Of a DNA stretch of 25,203 bases, positions 16,773 through 23,760 are shown in pieces. Source of the stretch: CAYPHJ01 sp964410485 (lineage in GTDB: Bacteria > Desulfobacterota > Binatia > UBA9968); NCBI GenBank assembly GCA_964410485.1, contig CAYPHJ010000066.1, positions 1-25,203 of the forward strand, in the 5' to 3' direction. The position numbers were made by a program, and so were the translations under genes. Each line of letters starts with the position of its first letter. Positions within the stretch are counted from its first letter, which is position 1. The notes under the pieces were generated by a model, which had not been told where the DNA came from, did no database searches, and was given only the letters and a program-made list of their open reading frames with translations.

Positions 16773-18790
16773 TTGTTAGCAGGTGTTTATTCCATGCTGC
16801 CTAAACACGGTTGTAGTGCGCTTTGCCGGGGCGCCAGACTGCTCTCGGCATCTTGTTTGACCGGATTGTTGGCCGCTGATCTTTTTGCTCAGTCGGTTCC
16901 CGGTGGCTCTGCGACAGGCGACGAGATTGGCCGGCTAACTTTCCAAAGGACAGTGATAACGCGACCCTACGACGGTAGAGACATCGCGGGCGAAGAGCGC
17001 GCGATAGGCCCGGGCGATACTTTGTGGCACATTCTCATCCAGCAAAAGGGATTCTCACAGAGAAGATTCAATCAGTATTTGCCTCTCATGCGGGCCGTCA
17101 ATCCGCAGCTCAAGAGTCTGGACCTGCTCAAGGTCGGTGATCGGGTTTTTGTTCCGCTCAACCCTGATGAAGCCCTGGGGTTCGAGGTTGCGAGCGAGAA
17201 ACGCGCGCCATCCTTTCCGGTCGCCAGAGGGAGAAAGGAGATTGTCGAACGCGCAAGCGCCGCTTCTCCAATGGTGACGGCATACCGCGTGAAAGCGGGG
17301 GATACTCTTTACCTCATACTGCGCCGGGAGTTACGAATCACTACGGAACGCGAGCTGGCGATTTATTTTGCGACGGTCCGGGAGTTGAACCCGGAGAAAA
17401 AAAACTGGGACCTCTTGCGCGAAGGGGAAATGCTCCGGTTGCCGTCCATNNNNNNNNNNNNNNNNNNNNNNNNNNNNNNNNNNNNNNNNNNNNNNNNNNN
17501 NNNNNNNNNNNNNNNNNNNNNNNNNNNNNNNNNNNNNNNNNNNNNNNNNAGAAAAAAAACTGGGACCTCTTGCGCGAAGGGGAAATGCTCCGGTTGCCGT
17601 CCATGAGAGAAACTGCGACCGAGGTGGCCAGGGAAGCCAAGCCATCGCGCCCTTTCCCGCCGGTCCAGAGCCGAGTGGAGGAAAGAAAGTCCGCCCCGCC
17701 AAGCAACGCCACTACCGACGCACGCCGGCTGCCGGCTAGGGAACATATTCCCCTCCTTGTGGAAATCATCGAATCGCTTGGTGTGGAAGTGCTGCGTAGC
17801 GGAGAAGAAGCGCTCTCGTTAGCACAGGGGACCATGCGGATCGATAGACGCGCGTACCCCGTTATTTACAACCGCAAGTTGGAGCAAAAAATTGTCTTCG
17901 ATCCAGACAACCAGTTTCCCTCGTCCTTGCGAAAACAGTTGGAGGAGCCGAGCCTTGCGATTCCGGTTGTTTCTTTAAGGGCAGGGGAGTCCTTGCACGA
18001 TGGCGTCGGTCGCTTGCTCTCGCATCTGGGCTATCAATTGCTGCCGAGCGACCGTCCGCCGGTTCTCCGTGTAGGGAGTGTCGGTTTCGAGGCGAGCGGA
18101 AATTGGGTCGCGCTTGCGCCTGAAGAAAACAACAAGCCGCAGGAGATTTACGTCATTAACTTAGCCGAGCAAACGAGCGAGGTGCCGGAGTATCTCAAAG
18201 CCGAATTGTCGCTCAGGGGACTCCACATGAGAGAGATTCCAACCTCTGGAGTCGCGCCGGCAGCCGCAACGCGCGTCAGCCTCGTTTCCAATCATTCGGC
18301 TCCTGAAGTCAAGCGCTGGCCCGCGGACAGCAAGGAATTGATTGATGTTTTGTTACTGACCTACGGCATAGTTTACGGGGCTGCAGACACGCTGTCGATT
18401 GAAGTGAGAGACGGGCTCAGGCTCGATGTGCAGAGCGATCGAAGCTTCGAGAGCGAAGGCCGGCGCACGGCGGTTTTTTTCCAACGGCTGGAGCCGGAAA
18501 TCAAAAGAACGCTGCAGGAAAAGAACGGTGTAAGGAGCATCGAATTGGACTTGGCCACAGCATCGCGCAAAGATATTATTGCTCGCCTGCTGGCTGGGTT
18601 GGGAGAGCAAGCACAATACCGCGAACATCGGTTCAGCGCCGGCGATCGCCAGAGTCGCGACCAGTTGAGTCTCACCGCGCCGGGTTTTTTGTTGCAGAAC
18701 AGGGGCTTGTTTCTAACCGACCGCGAAATTCCCGATTTTTTGCGCCGATTCTTTTTTGAAAAAGGACTCGCCATCGTCTATTTTCAATGA
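16773..18790 (+). CDS. Secreted protein with two LysM domains (gene spans a false assembly gap)
   Basis: Two open pieces, before and after a run of 100 Ns, belong to one gene. Removing the Ns and one copy of the 55 bases repeated on both sides (155 bases in total) joins the frames exactly and gives about 620 residues. The best start is a TTG at 16773: GGAGGG sits 7 bases upstream inside the cysS end; an in-frame ATG at 16794 is the alternative. A signal peptide follows (GARLLSASCLTGLLAADLFA-Q). LysM 1 is at about 76-130 (GPGDTLWHILI ... LLKVGDRVFVPL) and LysM 2 at about 169-225 (VKAGDTLYLIL ... LLREGEMLRLPS). LysM modules bind peptidoglycan glycan strands, so the protein is probably periplasmic or envelope-anchored. 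The C-terminal 390 or so residues match no family I recognise. It is probably cotranscribed with cysS. Confidence 0.8.
17395..17449 (+). repeat. 55-bp contig-end overlap, left copy
   Basis: These 55 bases, ending flush with the first N at 17450, are identical to 17550-17604, which begins flush with the last N. An exact repeat stopping precisely at both contig ends is the mark of an unmerged k-mer overlap in a de Bruijn assembly. They encode part of LysM domain 2. Confidence 0.9.
17450..17549. other. 100-N scaffold gap, probably artificial
   Basis: Exactly 100 Ns, a standard placeholder of unknown length. The flanking 55 bases are identical on both sides and the reading frame is restored when one copy and the Ns are dropped. 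The true gap is therefore probably negative (a 55-bp overlap), with no missing sequence. A real tandem duplication of unknown extent is the alternative. Confidence 0.95.
17550..17604 (+). repeat. 55-bp contig-end overlap, right copy
   Basis: Identical to 17395-17449; it starts with the first base after the Ns and is followed directly by the rest of the LysM-protein gene. In true coordinates these two copies are most likely one. Confidence 0.9.
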
Positions 18791-18811
18791 GCCTTTGTAA
18801 TCCTTCACGCC

Positions 18812-18888
18812 GCGCCCGTAGCTCAACTGGACAGAGCATCAGACTTCGGATCTGAGGGTTGGGGGTTCGAATCCCTCCGGGCGCGCCA
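18812..18888 (+). tRNA. tRNA-Arg (anticodon TCG)
   Basis: A complete cloverleaf: acceptor GCGCCCG (18812-18818) with CGGGCGC (18878-18884), D-arm GCTC/GAGC, anticodon stem TCAGA/TCTGA around loop CTTCGGA, T-arm GGGGG/CCCTC around TTCGAAT, and an encoded GCCA end. The anticodon TCG at 18846-18848 reads CGA-type arginine codons. It lies 21 bases after the LysM gene. tRNA 3' ends are common integration sites, and accessory genes begin immediately downstream. Confidence 0.97.
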
Positions 18889-18917
18889 AAAAACCAGGTA
18901 CTTATAAGTAATTAGTT

Positions 18918-18953
18918 AATGTCATTTCTAGCCGATGTGTCCAAAATGTGTCC
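18918..18953. repeat. Degenerate 36-base direct repeat near the tRNA 3' end (possible att-side copy)
   Basis: This stretch, including TGTGTCCAAAATGTGTCC (18936-18953), starts 30 bases after the tRNA. It matches 22689-22723 in the same orientation at 31 of 36 positions, with one gap. It may be an old attachment-flank sequence or the relic of a shared integrase 3' end. Confidence 0.45.
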
Positions 18954-18995
18954 TGCGGAGTGACTAGGAACACTGCATAAAAGGCAGTCTGGCGA

Positions 18996-19981
18996 GTGCG
19001 ACCGCAAGACATTAAACATTTTTCCGATTACCAGAAAGACTGGAGTAAGGTCATTCTCTGGCTTCGAAAGTACCTACTTGAGCCAGTAAATTTTCTTTCC
19101 ATACCCGGCGATGCTCCAAAAGACTTCATCAAAGACAGTGAATACCGCCCAGGTCACAGGAGCCGTCATAAAAAGCGCGAAAGCTATATTGCGAAAATCG
19201 GATCAAAGTTTTACCCGAACGAATCCATCACTGAGCAGCTAGCCACCCGCATCGGGCAAGCTTTCGGACTAAACATTGCCGATTCAAAGCTCCGAATGGT
19301 TAATGGCCAGGTCCGGTTCATGAGCAAGTATTTTCTCAATGCTGAGACTGAGCAGTTAACGCACGGTGCTGAAATATTTGAGCTCTGTATAGGCAAAGAA
19401 AACTATAAGCAGCTCGCCGATAATAAGTCGGAGAGAGATTATTTCACCTTTCAAATGGCAGCCGAAGCGGTCAAGGCGGCTTTCCCCGGTTCTGACGCGA
19501 AGATTATGGACGGCTTCGTAGAGATGCTCGCGTTTGATGCTTTAATCGGACATTCGGACATAATGACAGACATCCTTACAACTGGGGTGTCATTGTGCCG
19601 ATCCGTGAAGGCAAGGCGCCTAGATTTTCGCCCGTTTTTGACACCGCCCGAACCCTATTTTGGAATAATCCAGAGAAGCGAATAAAGCAGATGCTGACCG
19701 ATACTGGGCAGCTAAACGCCTACATCAACGCTTGCACTCCTCCCGTAGGCTGGGACGGCGAGGAGGATGTTGATTTCTTTCGGTTGATGCGTTTGATCTC
19801 TAGCTCCTCTGTGCGGTACGAAAAACTTATTCAGAAGTTCGTGGATCCGGCTACGCTTGAAACCGCCCCCTTTAGAATACTGGAGAAACAGTTTAAACTG
19901 TTGAGTCCAGAGCGGCGCGAGCTTATTAGACGATGTTTGACACTTAGGCAAAAAATGCTAAAAGAAGCATGCCGAGAGTGA
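18996..19981 (+). pseudogene. HipA-like (HipT-type) serine/threonine kinase, frameshifted in its catalytic motif
   Basis: Two overlapping frames together give a HipA-family kinase core. The first frame has ATP-binding-type ESYIAKIGS (K67) and NESITEQLA, and reads up to the catalytic HSD. The second frame resumes with RHPYNWGVIVPIREG and the metal-binding FSPVFDTAR and runs to 19981. Read together they make the classic motif HSDRHPYNWG, but 8 extra bases (ATAATGAC, 19560-19567) separate HSD from RHPYNWG and shift the frame. As written the kinase cannot be made. In the first frame the chain ends at 19685 with no catalytic RHxxNW. The start is a GTG at 18996 without a strong ribosome site. HipA-family kinases phosphorylate aminoacyl-tRNA synthetases or related targets as toxins. 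A separate HipA N-terminal-domain gene follows 19 bases downstream. A sequencing error is possible. Confidence 0.75.
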
Positions 19982-20000
19982 CGATAAGGAGGGAACCCCG

Positions 20001-20417
20001 TTGACGGCCGTTATGGACCTTTTTAGAGAATGGCTGGGACTTCGAAAACCGCTGAAAGCCCCAGCCGACAAGACGGTTAGGGTCAGGTTCCTGCTCAAAT
20101 ATCGGAATCTCCCTATTGGTACCTTGTCTGTGGAAGATGGAGTTTGGAAATTTGCGTATTCGGAGCAGTTCAAGCGGGCTAAATTTTTTCGCCCCATCGT
20201 TGAGTTTCCAGACCTGGATAAGGTTTATGAAAGCAAGGAGCTTTGGCAGTTTTTTGCTTCCCGGATTCCCAGCCCCGAACAGCCGGAAGTGGAAGAGATT
20301 CTTAAACGTGAGCATATTTCCGAGGATGATTCGGTTAGCCTTCTTAAACGATTTGGGACGAGGACAATCTCAAACCCCTTCCAACTCGAAACACACGAAG
20401 CACAAGAAGCCCACTGA
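20001..20417 (+). CDS. HipA N-terminal-domain protein (HipS / couple_hipA-like)
   Basis: A stand-alone small protein of 138 residues resembling the N-terminal subdomain of HipA. LWQFFASRIPSP at 81-92 and LLKRFGTRTISNPFQL at 114-129 are characteristic of that domain as found in separate 'couple_hipA' proteins. The start is a TTG at 20001 because AAGGAGGG lies 7 bases upstream; the next ATG, at 20013, is too far away. It follows the broken kinase gene by 19 bases, so they form an operon. In the studied HipBST systems HipS precedes HipT and can act as antitoxin; here the order is kinase first and no HipB-type HTH gene is seen. Whether this protein neutralises the kinase is inference. Confidence 0.65.
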   Translation: MTAVMDLFREWLGLRKPLKAPADKTVRVRFLLKYRNLPIGTLSVEDGVWKFAYSEQFKRAKFFRPIVEFPDLDKVYESKELWQFFASRIPSPEQPEVEEILKREHISEDDSVSLLKRFGTRTISNPFQLETHEAQEAH

Positions 20418-20435
20418 GCCGAAGCGCCCTGTTTT

Positions 20436-20550
20436 TTAGGCGTTCAGAATACTGCTGGCCAACTCCTGAATTGTGGTCGTTTTGCGCGGCACAAAGTGGC
20501 TGTAGACCTTATCTGCGGCATAGGGCGATAAGCGCGGGAAACCAACAGCG
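20436..20550 (-). pseudogene. Possible C-terminal remnant of a tyrosine recombinase
   Basis: On the minus strand the frame ending at 20436 reads YAADKVYSHFVPRKTTTIQE followed by LASSILNA and a stop. DKVYSHFVP resembles the active-site tyrosine segment near the C-terminus of many phage-type integrases (DxYxHxxP). Nothing upstream in this frame is recognisable, so at most a fragment survives. It points toward the tRNA, as an island integrase often does. This is a weak call. Confidence 0.25.
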
Positions 20551-20616
20551 GGGGCTTTGGCGCTCCCCTTGTGATTGTGCTGGACAACCGGCAATAACAG
20601 CAGTAAAAGAGCGGGC

Positions 20617-21603
20617 ATGCGGTACAAAGTCATTGCCGTCGTGCTCCTCACGCTAGCTCTCGCCACAGTTCAGCTCGCCGACGCGCAGCAGCCGAAGAAG
20701 GTCCCTCGGATAGGTTTTTTAGCGGGTGGCTCGCCTTCCTCGGATGCGGCCTGGATCGAGGCCTTCCGGCAGGGCCTGCGCGAGCTGGGGTACGTGGAAG
20801 GTCACAGTATCGTGATCGAGTACCGCTATGGAGAGGGGAAGACCGAGCGATATCCTGCCCTCGTGACCGAGCTCGTCCAGCTCAAAGTTGAGGTCATTGT
20901 GGTAGGGGGAGCGACCGCAACGAGGGCGGCCAAAAAGGTCACCACGCTGATCCCCCTTGTCATGGGGAATGTGACGGATCCGGTTGCGCTCGGGTTGGTG
21001 GCGAGCCTCGCCAGGCCTGGGGGCAACATCACGGGGTTAACTAACCTGGCGCCGGAGCTCGGGGGGAAGCGGCTGGAGCTGCTCAAGGAGATCGTTCCCC
21101 AGCTTTCACGCGTGGCGGTCCTCGGGGATCCCAGCAGTCCAAGCCACGCACCCGGGTGGAGAGAAACGGAGAGCGCTGCCCGGTCGTTAGGTGTGCAGGT
21201 GCAATCTCTGGAGGTGCGAGCTCCCAATCCAGACTTTGCAGGCGCCTTCTCAGCCATCACCAGGTATCGTGCCGACGCCCTGCTCACGCTTTCGCAACCC
21301 CTCATCCGTGTTTACCGGGAACAGATCGTAGACTTCACAGCGAAACGGGGGATGCCAGCGATATTTCACACCGGGGAGTTTGTGGAAGCTGGTGGCCTCA
21401 TGTCCTATGCGGCGGACGTGATCGATTTGTACCGTCGGGCTGCTATCTACGTGGACAAGATCCTAAGAGGCTCTAAGCCCGCATACTTACCGGTCGAGCA
21501 GCCCATGAAGTTCGAGCTGGTGATTAGTCTGAAAACGGCCAAGCAGATCGGTCTGACGATTCCGCCGCACGTGCTGGCGCGCGCGGACAAGATCATCAAG
21601 TGA
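20617..21603 (+). CDS. ABC transporter substrate-binding protein (ABC_sub_bind family), orphan
   Basis: A 328-residue periplasmic binding protein of the ABC_sub_bind (TrpX-like) family. The signal peptide is MRYKVIAVVLLTLALATVQLADAQ, the mature part begins QPKKVPRIGFLAGG, and family features FRQGLRELGYVEG, ARPGGNITG, GGKRLELLKE and the tail PPHVLARADKIIK are present. The ATG at 20617 is chosen because it begins the signal peptide; an upstream GTG frame adds 14 non-homologous residues. No permease or ATPase gene is adjacent, so it is an orphan; ligand unknown (relatives bind amino acids or other small organics). It is the only full-length intact gene of normal size in this part of the window. 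Confidence 0.9.
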   Translation: MRYKVIAVVLLTLALATVQLADAQQPKKVPRIGFLAGGSPSSDAAWIEAFRQGLRELGYVEGHSIVIEYRYGEGKTERYPALVTELVQLKVEVIVVGGATATRAAKKVTTLIPLVMGNVTDPVALGLVASLARPGGNITGLTNLAPELGGKRLELLKEIVPQLSRVAVLGDPSSPSHAPGWRETESAARSLGVQVQSLEVRAPNPDFAGAFSAITRYRADALLTLSQPLIRVYREQIVDFTAKRGMPAIFHTGEFVEAGGLMSYAADVIDLYRRAAIYVDKILRGSKPAYLPVEQPMKFELVISLKTAKQIGLTIPPHVLARADKIIK

Positions 21604-21817
21604 GGGAGGCATCATGGCACGTCCACACCCAACGCGCCTCACGTATTCAACCCTCAGCGCGGCGTTTACCTCCTAGCGCGGTCAAGCTCCCGTTGTGAGC
21701 GGGGTCGTACCCCTCCCGCCCGTAGGTCGCAGCCAAGCGGGCTTGTGCCCATCGCGTGTGTGTTTCGACTTTCGTTTCCAAACGCGATTTTTGCTAAACG
21801 CTCGCGGCAGCTTGCTG

Positions 21818-22244
21818 TTAGGCGGGACGGATTCTTTCCACTTCGAAGTAGGGGGGATCTGTGGTGTGATCGAAGGTTACGAGAAAGTTGTCAAAAAAAC
21901 CGTTTCGGCCAAGCAATGCCGGATAAGGAAAATCCCGCTGTCATTTCTATCCACTCGCCGGCAGCCAGAAGCCCGACTTTGTGGTAATAGATCTTTCCAG
22001 TTGCTCCGCCGATCACGCCACCGAAAGGCATCTCGATCCCCGCGCGAACTTCCATTCCCAAGGCGGCGCCGATGCTCGCATGAAAGAGGCAGCGATCAGC
22101 GCCTGAGTCCACAAGAGCTTCAAATCTCTGAGTCTGGGCGTGCTCGTAGGATAAAGCCACATTGAGAACCGGTCGCCAGATGAAATTCTCTGCGGGAAAG
22201 GCGGGATGGGGAAGAACGGGAAAGGCTTTATAGGCTATTCGCAA
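21818..22244 (-). pseudogene. Retropepsin-like aspartic protease, frameshifted near the C-terminus
   Basis: Begins at a TTG (22244; MRIAYKAFPVL) that overlaps the end of the upstream small gene by 10 bases. ALVDSGAD at 43-50 is the catalytic aspartate motif of retroviral-type aspartic proteases. In the written frame the protein stops after 117 residues in a nonsense tail. If one base near 21918 is dropped, the frame continues as SGLLGRNGFFDNFLVTFDHT and ends RIRPA at 21818, exactly the GLLGR.GFFD.F.V.FD tail expected for the family, giving about 142 residues. So a single-base insertion, real or a sequencing error, breaks it. Single-domain bacterial retropepsins act as dimers; the substrate is unknown. 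The upstream DUF5678-like gene is its operon partner. Confidence 0.75.
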
Positions 22245-22444
22245 GAGAGAAAGGCCCTGATTGACCAGTCATCTGGAATTTTTACAACAACCGGATTTTG
22301 TTCGCCCGCGCGGCGCGCTGCCTCGACAGCTTCTGCGTAGCTCTCACCGCGGCCCACTACGCAGGATTCGTCCGCAGACAGCGCAACCCAGCTGTTTGGC
22401 TTGGCTTCCCGAAGAATTCGAACTCGCTCTTGCGGGGTGGTCAT
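22235..22444 (-). CDS. DUF5678-like small protein, partner of the retropepsin gene
   Basis: A 69-residue protein, MTTPQERVRILREAKPNSWV at the start, then ALSADES, VVGRGESYAEAVEAA and PVVVKIPDDW. The pattern W-V-A-L-S, V-V-G-x-G, a helix with AV-EAA and P-V-x-K-x-P is that of DUF5678 proteins. The ATG at 22444 is chosen because GGAGGAG stands 6 bases upstream; an ATG at 22477 in the same frame has no such site. The stop overlaps the protease start by 10 bases, so translation is coupled. The function is unknown; the pairing with a protease suggests a substrate, adaptor or antitoxin role, as inference only. Confidence 0.7.
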   Translation of the reverse strand: MTTPQERVRILREAKPNSWVALSADESCVVGRGESYAEAVEAARRAGEQNPVVVKIPDDWSIRAFLSCE

Positions 22445-22912
22445 GTTCGTCTCCTCCACCTTCGGTGAACGGGCCATATCACAGCTAGGAGATCACGTTC
22501 AGCTGCCGGGCGCAAGCGTCACAGATGGGCCGGTGAAGCCAGCAAATTGGCCGTTTCTTGTCACGGAAATTTTCACTGACTCACAGGTGGGGATCACGCT
22601 CCCCGGATCGGCGCCCTTGACGCTTCTTGCCACTACGGGGCAGCGCTGCCGGCGTTTTGGAATTCAGGATGCGGTTAAAAATGCCAGCAATGCATTTCTC
22701 GCTGTTGTGTCCAAAATGTATCCACGTGAGCTGAGCAACAAGCAGATTGATAGGCTCGTGATCGCCTCCGAGCTGGCCGAGCGACGGGGATGATCTGATC
22801 TTGCTTGACCGGCTTCGCCGCTCTTCAGGCCCCTGATGCTGCAGGAGAGATATTTTCGCACGTGTCTTTGGTGGAATCGTCGCCAAACCGCGCAATTTGG
22901 CTACCGGGCGGT
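22445..22912. other. Non-coding stretch with the second copy of the tRNA-proximal repeat
   Basis: Open frames exist but none resembles a known protein, and their codon use does not favour either strand. The only structure I see is the 22689-22723 copy of the degenerate direct repeat. The right end may hold the decayed upstream part of the EAL-domain fragment. Confidence 0.45.
22689..22723. repeat. Degenerate direct repeat, distal copy
   Basis: Matches 18918-18953 in the same orientation (31 of 36 positions, one gap); the core TGTGTCCAAAATGTATCC at 22706-22723 differs from the first copy at one base. No piece of a tRNA 3' end is visible beside it. Confidence 0.45.
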
Positions 22913-23191
22913 TCGTCCTATTTAGCAAAACTCCCTGTGGATCACCTAAAAATCGATAGGTCATTTGTGATCAACATGGCAGCAGATGAGAATGCGTCCG
23001 TCATCGTTCGCTCTACGGTCGATCTGGCCCATCAGCTCGGGTTGGAAGTGATCGCGGAAGGAGTGGAGAGCGAGGATATCTTACGCCGTCTTCTCGCGCT
23101 TGGCTGTGATTACGCTCAGGGTTACTACATTGGTCGTCCGTTGAAATCCTCAGAACTAGTGGCATGGCTCTCCGATCGAACAACCACTTGA
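22913..23191 (+). pseudogene. EAL-domain (c-di-GMP phosphodiesterase) C-terminal fragment
   Basis: The frame reads SSYLAKLPVDHLKIDRSFV, then LAHQLGLEVIAEGVES and GCDYAQGYYIGRPL, which is the C-terminal third of an EAL domain, including the conserved KIDRSFV, EGVE and QGYYIGRP segments. The expected preceding DDFGTG motif is not in frame; just upstream, TTTGGCTACCGGGCGG looks like a damaged FGTG coding stretch with extra bases. The catalytic EAL motif itself and all sensory or GGDEF parts are missing. A dead remnant. Confidence 0.7.
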
Positions 23192-23760
23192 AACTGACTA
23201 AAGACGTAATGGCCTGCGTGATTGAAGATGTGCAATTGGCTCTGGTCGACGGCCGAACTCACAAGGTCGAAAAGGTTGAATCCGAGTCTTACAGGAGCCG
23301 AGGGATCGTTAATGACCCAAATAGTCAGGGTGGGATCCCGAAGGCGTCCAGCCTAACCGATTAGAACTGAACGCCGCGAATCGGGAGCTTCACGTTAGGC
23401 TAGATAACAGCCAGGATACTTTGGTGTCAAGGGATTGTACTCGTCCGCTACGTATGAGACAGCGAGGGGTCCACACGGTAGCGGTGTGATCAAAACAAGG
23501 AGATGCCGTTTTTCGTAGTGTATTATTGGGTTGCTTGAAGCCGTGAAATGTGGATGAACAATGTACTACCTCGGTTTAACGCTTGAGGTTCTTGGCATTT
23601 CTTGACCTCACTTTCTTAGGGTTGGCCGCGACCACCGAATCACTGACCTGCAATGTCCAACTCTTCCATTGGCCCTGGATGTCCGTCATTACACAGGCAA
23701 CACTTGTTTTATCGAACGAGAGGGACGCACCCCATCCACAGAACCCGTTCGCCGAATCCG
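23192..23760. other. Stretch without recognisable genes
   Basis: Two short open frames (ends near 23364 and 23771 on the + strand) have no family resemblance or ribosome site. Apart from the attC-like inverted repeat at 23350-23401, I see nothing interpretable. Confidence 0.45.
23350..23401. repeat. attC-like inverted repeat (integron recombination site candidate)
   Basis: AGCCTAAC (23350-23357) and GTTAGGCT (23394-23401) are perfectly complementary and contain the RYYYAAC and GTTRRRY consensus boxes of integron attC sites. Inside, TGAA/TTCA and CCG/CGG can extend an imperfect hairpin with bulges. At 52 bases it is slightly shorter than usual attC sites. No integrase or cassette gene is recognisable beside it. 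It could be chance or another palindromic repeat. Confidence 0.35.

Noticed and set aside
22401..22793. 130-residue + strand open frame over the DUF5678-like gene start
   Set aside because: It runs antisense to the DUF5678-like gene's 5' end and has no recognised similarity.
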